DNA of 48,525 nucleotides from the NCBI GenBank assembly GCA_038212305.1, contig JBBQUP010000011.1, positions 1-48,525 of the forward strand, given 5' to 3'. The number at the start of each line of letters is the position of its first letter. The stretch's first letter is position 1. This DNA comes from JBBQUP01 sp038212305. Lineage in GTDB: Bacteria > Bacteroidota > Bacteroidia > Bacteroidales > Marinilabiliaceae. A model generated the notes under the pieces. The model was given only the letters and a program-made list of their open reading frames with translations, did not search any database and was not told where the DNA came from. The position numbers and the translations under genes were made by a program. Of this stretch, positions 34,729 through 42,900 are shown one piece after another.

Positions 34729-35754
34729 ATGAGTCGTAAAATCCTAATCATATACACAGGCGGAACCATTGGCATGGTTCAGGATCCTGTAACTAAAAGC
34801 CTTATTCCATTTGACTTTGAACGAATAATTGAAAAAGTTCCTGAATTAAAAAGCTTTAATTTTAGTGTTAAGAGCTATTCGTTTAATCCATTAGTTGATT
34901 CATCGGATATGAATCCAGAGATCTGGGTTCAATTGGTTACAATAATTGAAACCAATTACAATAATTACGATGGATTTGTGATTTTGCATGGAACTGATAC
35001 AATGGCATATACTGCTAGTGCTCTTAGTTTTATGCTCCATAACCTTCAAAAGCCAGTTGTTTTAACCGGTAGTCAGTTGCCTTTAGGCACTATTCGTACT
35101 GATGGGAAGGAGAATTTAATTACAGCATTAGAAATTGCAGCAGCCGAAGTTAACGGACAGGCTGTGGTTCCTGAGGTTTGCATCTTTTTTCAGGATAAAC
35201 TTTATCGAGGGAATCGTACAACAAAGTACAATGCTGAGCATTTTAGAGCTTTTCGATCCGATAACTACCCAGCTCTTGCCGAAGTAGGGGTTCATATTAA
35301 ATACAATTTCCCTTACATCCGTTATGGAGTAACCCAAGATCCTTTTAGAGTATCAAAAGTAATGGATACAGGGGTTGGACTTTTAAAAATTTTCCCGGGA
35401 ATAAATGAACAATTTGTATCGGCAGTACTGAATTCATCAGGCTTAAAAGCAATGGTTCTCGAAACATTTGGATCTGGAAATGCTCCAACCTCTAAATGGT
35501 TTTTAAAAGAGATAGAAAAAGCATTGAATAAGGGAGTTGTTATTTTAAATGTTACTCAATGTTTAGCTGGAAGTGTTGAAATGTGGCGTTACGAAACAGG
35601 AATTCACATGCACGAAATGGGCGTTTTGAGTGGTTACGATATCACTACCGAATCGGCAATTACGAAATTAATGCATTTGTTTGGCGAACACCAATCGATT
35701 GAGGATGTTAAAACATGTTTAAATAAATCACTTAAAGGGGAAATATTATTTTAA
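34729..35754 (+). CDS. ansA: Type I (cytoplasmic) L-asparaginase
   Basis: Hydrolyses asparagine to aspartate and ammonia. The 341-residue protein has the nucleophile-Thr motif IIYTGGTIGMV at 7-17 and the second catalytic HGTDTMAYTASAL block near 86-98, then VVLTGSQLPLG and LETFGSGNAP near 245-254. The absence of a signal peptide indicates the low-affinity cytoplasmic type I enzyme. In an operon with tatD; the ammonia and aspartate connect to the nearby gdhA in nitrogen metabolism. Confidence 0.93.
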   Translation: MSRKILIIYTGGTIGMVQDPVTKSLIPFDFERIIEKVPELKSFNFSVKSYSFNPLVDSSDMNPEIWVQLVTIIETNYNNYDGFVILHGTDTMAYTASALSFMLHNLQKPVVLTGSQLPLGTIRTDGKENLITALEIAAAEVNGQAVVPEVCIFFQDKLYRGNRTTKYNAEHFRAFRSDNYPALAEVGVHIKYNFPYIRYGVTQDPFRVSKVMDTGVGLLKIFPGINEQFVSAVLNSSGLKAMVLETFGSGNAPTSKWFLKEIEKALNKGVVILNVTQCLAGSVEMWRYETGIHMHEMGVLSGYDITTESAITKLMHLFGEHQSIEDVKTCLNKSLKGEILF

Positions 35755-35758
35755 TAAA

Positions 35759-35787
35759 TTTGTTTTTGACTTTTTTTTTGTAATTTG
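35759..35787 (+). promoter_or_regulatory. Candidate promoter of the exbB-exbD operon
   Basis: TTTG at 35759-35762, an 18-nt spacer, then TAATTTG at 35781-35787 (one T short of consensus). It starts at the ansA stop and implies a leader of about 135 nt, which contains a small CCTG/CAGG hairpin. Confidence 0.4.
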
Positions 35788-35931
35788 GACACCTGAAATT
35801 ACAGGGGGTTAACTGTGATTTTTATATCAAATATTGTTGAGTTTTATTAAGTTTTAAAGGATTCATTTAAAAAAACAAGAACAATTTTAAAGTATTAACA
35901 AACTAATACAAATCAAAATTTTTTAATGATT

Positions 35932-36720
35932 ATGAAAAAGCTATTTGCGTTTTTTGCTGTAATTGGGATGCTTTATTTAGGCGCATCAACAGCTGTTGCT
36001 CAAGAGCCGGCTGCCGCTGATCAAACTACCACTACTCAGGTTAATGAGGCTGCACCAACTGCAGGAGCAACTACTGCTGAACCAGTTGGTCTTCACAAAC
36101 AAGTTAAAATTAAATTTGTTGAGGGTGGTGTGCCTTGGATGATGCCTATTTTGTTGTGTTTAATTATTGGTTTGGCATTGTGTATTGAAAGAATTATTTA
36201 TTTAAATCTTTCTTCATCAAACACAAAAAAATTACTTCAAAGTATTGAAGATGCCTTGAATAATGGTGGAGTTGAGGCAGCAAAAGAAGTTTGTCGCGAA
36301 ACTCGTGGTCCAGTAGCATCTATTTTTTATCAAGGACTTGATCGTTTTGATGAAGGTATTGATGTAGTAGAAAAATCTGTTATTTCTTATGGATCTGTTC
36401 AGATGGGTCTTTTAGAAAAAGGGTTGTCATGGATTTCATTATTTATTGCTTTGGCTCCGATGTTAGGTTTCTTGGGTACTGTAATTGGTATGATTCAAGC
36501 CTTTGACCAAATTCAAGCACAAGGTGATATTTCTCCAACAGCAGTTGCTGGTGGTATTAAAGTAGCTTTGATTACAACTGTATTTGGTTTGATCGTAGCT
36601 ATTATCCTTCAAGTGTTTTACAATTATTTAATTAGCAAAATCGATGGTATTGTAAATACGATGGAAGATGCTTCTATTACCTTGTTAGATATTATTGTAA
36701 AATATAAAATGAAAAACTAA
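35932..36720 (+). CDS. exbB: ExbB/TolQ/MotA-family proton channel
   Basis: Inner-membrane proton-channel subunit that powers TonB-type transport. The second ATG (35932, MKKLFAFF) is used; an ATG two codons earlier is equally possible. The 262-residue protein has an N-terminal signal-like helix (1-24), a low-complexity Ala/Thr/Gln/Glu stretch (25-52), and three membrane segments at about 68-90, 163-190 and 207-232. The TolQ-type signature APMLGFLGTVIGMIQAF is at 173-189 and GGIKVALITTVFGLIVAI at 205-222. It begins an operon with a small 4-TM gene and two exbD genes. Confidence 0.93.
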   Translation: MKKLFAFFAVIGMLYLGASTAVAQEPAAADQTTTTQVNEAAPTAGATTAEPVGLHKQVKIKFVEGGVPWMMPILLCLIIGLALCIERIIYLNLSSSNTKKLLQSIEDALNNGGVEAAKEVCRETRGPVASIFYQGLDRFDEGIDVVEKSVISYGSVQMGLLEKGLSWISLFIALAPMLGFLGTVIGMIQAFDQIQAQGDISPTAVAGGIKVALITTVFGLIVAIILQVFYNYLISKIDGIVNTMEDASITLLDIIVKYKMKN

Positions 36721-36728
36721 TTCGCAAC

Positions 36729-37175
36729 ATGAAGAAAATTACTAAAGTAGCAAGTATTGTACTTTACGTTCTTCTAGCGGTAAGTGTCATTTTATCTGCC
36801 CTAATGATTTTAGGGCCTACCGCAATGGAAGGAGTGTTTGAAGTACCAGTTTTTACTGATACTGTTCTTAACTATGCAATAGTGTTAGTTTTTGCAACAC
36901 TTGTAATTACTCTCTTATTTGAGATTGTCAATATGATAGTAAATCCGGGCGCTGCTAAACGTTCACTGATATCAGCCGGCATTATTATTCTTATTTTAGG
37001 AATTTCATATGTTATGGCCGATGGAACTCCAATGACTATTATTGGATATGAAGGTAAAGACAATGTTCCAAGCATGTTGAATGTTACTGATACAGGGTTA
37101 TTCACATTTTACATCCTTTTTGGAGTAGCTGTGTTCTCGATTTTAGTCACAGAAGTATCTCGTTTGTTTAAATAA
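36729..37175 (+). CDS. Four-TM membrane protein in the exb operon, unknown function
   Basis: A 148-residue, very hydrophobic protein with four predicted helices at about 7-30 (VASIVLYVLLAVSVILSALM), 45-67 (VLNYAIVLVFATLVITLLFEIV), 78-96 (SLISAGIIILILGISYVM) and 123-144 (GLFTFYILFGVAVFSILVTEV). The last two loops contain VMADGTP and EGKDNVPSML. I do not recognise a named family. Its place, 8 bp after exbB and 34 bp before exbD, suggests an accessory subunit of the ExbBD motor; similar small membrane genes occur there in other Bacteroidota, so this is a context-based inference. Confidence 0.75.
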   Translation: MKKITKVASIVLYVLLAVSVILSALMILGPTAMEGVFEVPVFTDTVLNYAIVLVFATLVITLLFEIVNMIVNPGAAKRSLISAGIIILILGISYVMADGTPMTIIGYEGKDNVPSMLNVTDTGLFTFYILFGVAVFSILVTEVSRLFK

Positions 37176-37209
37176 TTTTTGGGTTAGTCCCATAAAATGA
37201 ATTAAAATT

Positions 37210-37788
37210 ATGGCAAAAAGAGCAGTACCGGAAGTTAACGCAGGATCTATGGCTGATATAGCCTTCCTTTTGTTGATTTTCTTTCTAATGACTACCACGA
37301 TGGATACAGATACTGGATTAGCAAGGTTATTACCGCCTCCTGTTCCTGTGGATGAACCACCACCACCTCCAATGAATGAAAGGAATGTGTTTGTTGTTTT
37401 ATTAAACAGCAAAAATCAATTGTTGGTTGAAGGTGAACAGTTGGAAATTAGTCAATTGAAAGATAAAGTAAAGGAATTTATAGATAATCCTTTAGAGCTT
37501 GCGAACTTATCGGATAAAAAAGAATCAGATGACCTTCCTTATTTTGGTATAGTGCCTATTAGTAAAGGTGTTATATCGTTGCAAAACGATAGGGGAACTC
37601 AATATCAGGCATATTTGACTGTCCAAAACGAATTACAATCGGCCTATTCTGAATTGCGAGATGACAAAGCGCGTCAGAAATTTAGAAAGCCTTTTAAGGA
37701 TTTAAATGAGGAGGAGCAAGATGCGATAAAGGAAATTTATCCGCAAAGGATATCTGAAGCTGAACCTAAAAACGTGGGGATACAATAA
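37210..37788 (+). CDS. exbD: ExbD/TolR-family protein 1
   Basis: A 192-residue single-pass partner of ExbB. The N-terminal segment NAGSMADIAFLLLIFFLMTTTM (about 10-31) is the TolR/ExbD transmembrane helix with its essential Asp (Asp16). Next comes an unusual proline-rich linker, LLPPPVPVDEPPPPPM (about 40-55), then the periplasmic domain (residues 60-192), longer than in classic 140-residue ExbD. The TonB-like energising role is known for the family; this copy's partner receptor is not identifiable. Its stop overlaps the next start (TAATG). Confidence 0.93.
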   Translation: MAKRAVPEVNAGSMADIAFLLLIFFLMTTTMDTDTGLARLLPPPVPVDEPPPPPMNERNVFVVLLNSKNQLLVEGEQLEISQLKDKVKEFIDNPLELANLSDKKESDDLPYFGIVPISKGVISLQNDRGTQYQAYLTVQNELQSAYSELRDDKARQKFRKPFKDLNEEEQDAIKEIYPQRISEAEPKNVGIQ

Positions 37789-38264
37789 TGGGAAAGTTTA
37801 AGAAAAAGGAAAAAGGTGGCCAACAGTCCATCAATACGGCTTCTCTGCCCGATATTGTATTCATGTTACTTTTCTTTTTTATGGTTAGTACCACTATGAA
37901 AGAGGTAACGTTGAAAATTCAGTTAAGATCTCCTGAAGCTACTGAAATTGAAAAGCTTGAAAAGAAATCGTTGGTGACCTATGTTTATGTAGGTATTCCC
38001 AACAGACAATTTCAAAGTACTTTTGGAACAGAGCCGCGTATTCAGTTAAATGATGCTTTTGCGTCTGTGGATGATATACAGAGCTATATTGTTCAGGAAC
38101 GCGAATCGATGAAAGAGGCTGATCGTCCTAAAATGACGACCTCAATCAAAGCCGATTATGATTGTCCAATGGGTGTGATTACAGATATTAAACAAGCTTT
38201 GCGTAAAGCACAAGCTTTAAAAATTAGTTATTCGACGCGGAAAAAATCCGAAATGAATAGATAA
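37788..38264 (+). CDS. exbD: ExbD/TolR-family protein 2
   Basis: A 158-residue second ExbD. The transmembrane segment is NTASLPDIVFMLLFFFMVSTTM (about 16-37) with the conserved Asp22; the periplasmic part (about 45-158) has KKSLVTYVYVGIPNR and TSIKADYDCPMGVITDIKQALRKA. It overlaps exbD copy 1 by one base, so translation is probably coupled and both subunits may enter one complex. No tonB gene is in the window. Confidence 0.93.
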   Translation: MGKFKKKEKGGQQSINTASLPDIVFMLLFFFMVSTTMKEVTLKIQLRSPEATEIEKLEKKSLVTYVYVGIPNRQFQSTFGTEPRIQLNDAFASVDDIQSYIVQERESMKEADRPKMTTSIKADYDCPMGVITDIKQALRKAQALKISYSTRKKSEMNR

Positions 38265-38284
38265 GTCATACTTCAAAATACTTT

Positions 38285-38320
38285 AAAAGGATAGTTCCAT
38301 TGTGGGCTATCCTTTTTTGT
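38285..38320 (+). terminator. Rho-independent terminator after the exbB-exbD operon
   Basis: A perfect 10-bp stem AAAAGGATAG / CTATCCTTTT (38285-38294 and 38307-38316) with a 12-nt loop and a T6 tail. Confidence 0.88.
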
Positions 38321-38377
38321 TTTGTTGAGTGTTTTTGAATTTTTTTTCAACAAACATCGTGTTAACATAAATAAAAA

Positions 38378-38409
38378 CTTGTATTGTGTTTAAAAATAAT
38401 TTACTTTCG
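38378..38409 (+). promoter_or_regulatory. Candidate promoter of ssb
   Basis: CTTG at 38378-38381, a 20-nt spacer, then TACTTTCG at 38402-38409: one mismatch in each Bacteroidota box and correct spacing, ending 28 bp before the ssb ATG. Confidence 0.4.
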
Positions 38410-38437
38410 ATATTAATTAACCAAATACTTTTAAGTT

Positions 38438-38758
38438 ATGTTAAAAATTATTTTAAACGGAATACTTGGTGGTGATGCCGAGGTTCGAGAAGTTGGCCAA
38501 AAAAAGGCTATTAATTTTAGTGTTGCCGTGTCGATGGACTACAAAGATGCGGATGGTAATAAAGTGGAAAAGACAGAATGGGTGAAAGCTGTTATTTGGA
38601 AAAACGAAAGCAGCAACTCCAAAGTTAATGACTATCTGAAAAAAGGTCAGCGAGTATTAATTGAAGGAGTACCGTCGAGCGATGGATATATTGGAAAGGA
38701 TGGAACGGCTCATTCGAGTTTGCAAGTTGTGGTTAAAGACCTTGAATTTTTAAATTAA
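38438..38758 (+). CDS. ssb: Single-stranded DNA-binding protein, short form without acidic tail
   Basis: A 106-residue OB-fold protein: MLKIILNGILGGDAEVREV (strand 1-2), KAINFSVAVSMDYKDADGNK near 28-47, EWVKAVIWK near 52-60, YLKKGQRVLIEGVPS near 70-84, SSLQVVVKDLEFLN to the end. It stops at the OB core and lacks the flexible linker and acidic C-terminal tip that housekeeping SSBs use to recruit partners, so it is probably a second, specialised SSB. It stands alone between two terminators; its stop is inside the start of the downstream terminator stem. Confidence 0.9.
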   Translation: MLKIILNGILGGDAEVREVGQKKAINFSVAVSMDYKDADGNKVEKTEWVKAVIWKNESSNSKVNDYLKKGQRVLIEGVPSSDGYIGKDGTAHSSLQVVVKDLEFLN

Positions 38759-38780
38759 AAAGCCTTCGGGCTTTTTTTTT
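38757..38780 (+). terminator. Rho-independent terminator after ssb (UUCG tetraloop)
   Basis: Stem AAAAAGCC / GGCTTTTT with a TTCG tetraloop and a T-tract to 38780. It overlaps the last bases of the ssb stop codon. Confidence 0.93.
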
Positions 38781-38810
38781 GTTTATGTAAAAAGTTTTGT
38801 TAAAAATGTC

Positions 38811-38818
38811 TATTTTTG
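38811..38818 (+). promoter_or_regulatory. -7 promoter box (TATTTTTG) for the envelope-protein gene
   Basis: Perfect TAnnTTTG, 23 bp before the ATG at 38841 and downstream of the ssb terminator. Confidence 0.4.
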
Positions 38819-38840
38819 TGGCAGCTAAGATATTAGTAAT

Positions 38841-39686
38841 ATGAGTGGTTGCTATTTTAATTTAAAGTTTTTGATGAGAGTAAGTATTTCAATTGGATTA
38901 TTTATACTAGTTATAATATTATCTGTTCGTTGTTCCGAAAATAATGAGAAGATTGCAGAAAGAAAGTTTGAATTGGCTTCGCAATTGTTTGAGGCTAAGT
39001 CGTATCAGTTGGCAAAGTTGACGTTAGACACTTTTTTTGTGGCATCAGAAGGTAATGCAAGTATGACTTTGAAAGGTCATGATTTATTAAAAAAGATTAG
39101 TATTGAAGAACAAACGAATAATCTTCAGTTTTTAGATAGTTTATTAAAAGTTAAGGTTTTGGAGCTTGAGCAGTTGATGAAGAATTTTGTAACGTCTCAA
39201 GAATATGGTAGCGATCCAATATTAATTCACAAAAGGCAAAATACTACTAATTCTTATTCGCGCAGTTTTATTAGAGCCAATCTAAATCTTTTAGGTGATT
39301 TTTACATTTCCAGCCATTATACTGGCACTTCGTATATTCATCATAATCAGATAAAGGTCTATTATGGTGATCAGAGCATTTCTACTGAAGTTATTCTTGA
39401 AGATGGTTTTAATAATCGAGATTTTGAAGCTGGAGGCTTGAAATGGGAGATTGTTAGATATAAAGATGGTTTAGACAATGGGGTTGTTGATTTTATATCT
39501 AGAAATTATAATAAACCAATAAAAGCCCAGTTTGTTGGCAAATCGTCTATCTATATTGTACTTGAAAGTTACGACAAAGAAGCCATACGCGATGCATACG
39601 AAATAAGCTTTTTGCTAAAAGAGAAAACTAAAATAGTTCAGCAGATTGCAAATGTAAAAAGAGAATTACTTAAACTAAATTCGTAG
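38841..39686 (+). CDS. Envelope-anchored hypothetical protein with TPR-like N-terminus
   Basis: A 281-residue protein I do not recognise by family. Residues about 13-30 are a strong hydrophobic helix (VSISIGLFILVIILSV) that ends in RCSENNE, resembling a lipoprotein signal but with Arg rather than a small residue before the Cys; it may be a lipoprotein or a membrane anchor. Residues about 38-68 (IAERKFELASQLFEAKSYQL) look like a TPR-type helix pair. The middle (about 140-190) has aromatic beta strands (FYISSHYTGTSYIHHNQIKVYYG) and the C-terminus is a charged helix. An in-frame ATG at 38874 is an alternative start. It stands alone. Confidence 0.7.
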   Translation: MSGCYFNLKFLMRVSISIGLFILVIILSVRCSENNEKIAERKFELASQLFEAKSYQLAKLTLDTFFVASEGNASMTLKGHDLLKKISIEEQTNNLQFLDSLLKVKVLELEQLMKNFVTSQEYGSDPILIHKRQNTTNSYSRSFIRANLNLLGDFYISSHYTGTSYIHHNQIKVYYGDQSISTEVILEDGFNNRDFEAGGLKWEIVRYKDGLDNGVVDFISRNYNKPIKAQFVGKSSIYIVLESYDKEAIRDAYEISFLLKEKTKIVQQIANVKRELLKLNS

Positions 39687-39963
39687 TTAATTGTGATTCA
39701 ATTAAATATATGAATTCTCTGGCCGTACTCCCTTAGTCACTCAATATCCACTGTTTGTCAAAAAGCATAAGAGGGATACTGATTGAATGCAACTCTTTAG
39801 TGCTAATATAGTATAAACTTAATAATGTACCTTTGCCCAATTAAATTTAGGTTAAAGTTTTAAAAGATAGATAATTAAATATAGTGGCTTTTAAAATTTT
39901 ACTTTTTTAATAAATAAGATTTCAAAAGTGTAGAATTAAGATATTAATTGAAAATAAAAAGAT
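39687..39963. other. Intergenic leader of the giant surface-protein gene
   Basis: These 277 bp hold a TACCTTTG -7 box at 39828-39835 that would give a leader of about 120 nt. Upstream lies an imperfect inverted repeat, TCACTCAATATCC (near 39736-39748) against GGATACTGATTGA (near 39774-39786), 11 of 13 positions matching. The DNA next to the start codon is extremely A/T-rich. No gene is seen. Confidence 0.45.
39828..39835 (+). promoter_or_regulatory. -7 promoter box (TACCTTTG) for the giant gene
   Basis: A full TAnnTTTG match followed by C, the classic extended form. No TTTG at -33. 128 bp before the ATG. Confidence 0.45.
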
Positions 39964-42900
39964 ATGAAAACACTTAACAATTTGCTCCAAACTAAAAATG
40001 GAACTGAGCGTGGTGAAAAAAATAAACCTGTTACCATTAAGCGATTAACCTATTTAATCGTGTTGATGATCATGTTTTCAAGCAGTGCTTGGGGACAGGC
40101 TGTTGGTGATTATCGAACAAAGCAAAATGGTAATTGGAAAAATCCCGCAACATGGGAGACTTATGACGGTTCGACATGGAACTCTACCTCAGACGACCCC
40201 GGTGAAGTCAGCAATGCTGGTATAGTAACTATTGGTCATACTATTAACTATAATGCAGACAGACCTAATGGAAGTTATACTATAGGGTCTCTTGTTGTGC
40301 AGGGTACTTTGAACTTCCCAAACAATCAGAACAGAAGTTTGGCAATTTCTGGAAATATCACTTTGAGTTCAGGAGGCACAATAGTTATGTCTGCCGTTAC
40401 TAATTTTCTTTCTTCGCTCATATTAACAGGCAACTGGACAAACAATGGAGGTGCTTTTACCCCCGGCTCTGGCACAGTAACTTTTAATGGTTCAGGTGCG
40501 CAAACCATTGGTGGCAGCGCAACCAACTTTCAAAATATTATCATTAATAACAGTGCGGGTGTAAGCATGACTGTTAACGAAACTATTAATGGTGCATTAA
40601 CTCTTACAACGGGTGGTTTCTCAATAGGTGCAAACACCTTAACTTTAAATGGCACCATACCTACTTGTGGCTCACTCGTTGGTGGTGCATCATCAAATCT
40701 TACAATAGGTGGCACTGCGGCTAATACATTTATTCCATCAGTTACATTAAATAATTTAACACTCAATAGAGGCACTGGTGCTACTTTATGTGGCAATGTG
40801 GTGGTAAATAATCAACTTACACTTACCTCAGGGAATCTATCGTTAAGCAACTATAATTTAACGTTGGGTCTATCGGCCGCCATTTTGGGTACTCCTAGTG
40901 GCAGCAAAATGATTGACACCAATGGAACAGGTAGTTTAGTGAAGCAGAGCACTACGGCAGCTGGTTTTAATATCACTTATCCAATTGGAACTGGAAGTTT
41001 ATATAATCCCATGGTTTTATCGTCCACAACAGGAAGTGTTGCAGGGACTGCTTCATTAGCTGTTCGTGCCGTATTAGGTCAAGCACCCAATACGTCGCTT
41101 ACCGATTTAAACAAACATTGGATTGTGTCAACATCCAACCTAACACTAACAACGGCTAATGCCAGTTTTACATATGTTAATCCCAATGATGTATCTGGAA
41201 ATGCCAGTGATTATGTATTGCGAGTATCAACAACGCCTGCAGTTACCTGGAATGCTCCAATCGCGCCAAGTGGTTCTGGGGTTAATCCTATGACAACCAC
41301 CGGCACAACTATTTTAGATGGAACTTGGACTGCTCGTGAAGTATCACAAACATGGTATACTTTAAGATCAGGTAACTGGAACGATCCAACAATTTGGACA
41401 TTAGACCCTGCTGGATCGTTAGAAAATAATCCATCGAACGAATATCCTCGTTTTTCATCGGATAATGTGATAATTAAAAATGGTCGCACCGTAACAATGA
41501 ATGTGAGTTCGTTAACCTGCAAAAATTTAACGGTTGAAGGAACATTAGATTTAGTTAGTACTACCGGTCAGTCATTTACAACAATCAATGGTAATGGACG
41601 AATTCGATTATCATCGAATAATTGGCCAACTGGCGATGCCACCAATTTTATAACATTTGGACAAGGGCAGGGAACTGTTGAGTTTTATGGCAATAGCTTT
41701 TCGTTGTCGACAGGTCGCACTTTTTATAACATGGAAGTGATGATGACAGCTGGACAAACGCTTACCTTGTTATCTGACTATACGCTTAATGGAAATTTAG
41801 AAATCAAATCAGGAATTTTCAGAATTAATGATACATCAGCCGCAATTCGAAATTTAACAGTTAAAGGCAATGTTTCAGTTAGTACTGGAGCATCAATTAC
41901 TACTGGAACAGGAAGTACAATTGGTAGTAATTCTATTGGAGGCACTATGCCAGCAAGTGGATTGTATCACAGTATTTTTCATCAATTAGAAATATGGGGT
42001 GATTTCACCAACGAAGGAATCGTTCGATTTACTAATCAAACAGCTCCTGTTTATAATCAATTTAGCAATACGGGTGCAGTTACAGTGCGATTTAAAGGTT
42101 TACAAAACAATATTGCAACCTGTAATGGGATAACCGATTTTTACAATTTGATTATCGACAAAGGAACAGACCAAACTTATATGTTAGAATTAAATGCCTC
42201 ATCGGCATCTAATTTTGTGTTGTATGGTCCTAATAATGTTGGTCGAAACGAAAATGCGCCTTTTACAGCCGCTAATCCTGAGGTGAGGAAAGCTTTATGG
42301 ATTTATAATGGTAAACTAAAACTAACTGGTTCGGTTTCAATTCCTACTTTATCGGAAGGTTATGTTAGTGGTGGGACAAATGGAGATTATTCAATAGGGA
42401 GCAATGGATATTTATGGATTGCCAGTCCAAATGCCGTAGTTTATTCAACAGCATCTGATGCTAGTCAGGTACCTCTATCTGCAGCTGGTGTAGATACTGG
42501 TAGCGGTTATCAAGGATTAAGTGTTTTTGGAACATTTCGTTTGTCGAGTGGTACATTTGGAACACGTAATTCTGCGGGCTTTATTTTTTGGAATACTGCC
42601 AATGCACAAGTAATTATTGAAGGGGGAACAGCAAATGTATGCCAATTTAGAAGTGCCTCGAGTGGGGGTGGTAGTTCATCGTACATTCAAAGTGGTGGAA
42701 CGCTTGTAGTAAGGGGGAATGTAACGGAAGCTGGCGAGGTTACTGGCGGCTATCCAATTTTCGGCTTCGATAATTCCGATTGTACTTTTACAATGAGTGG
42801 GGGGGAAATTCAAATACTAGCTGAAAGTGGCAATGCAAATGATGTTTACTTTCCTTGTAGTGTGGGGAATTATAATGTAAGTGGAGGTAAAATGACTGTC

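Noticed and set aside
37143..37412. An 89-codon minus-strand frame over exbD
   Set aside because: Antisense shadow of the ExbD transmembrane and proline-rich region; the Gly-rich stretch mirrors the proline codons.
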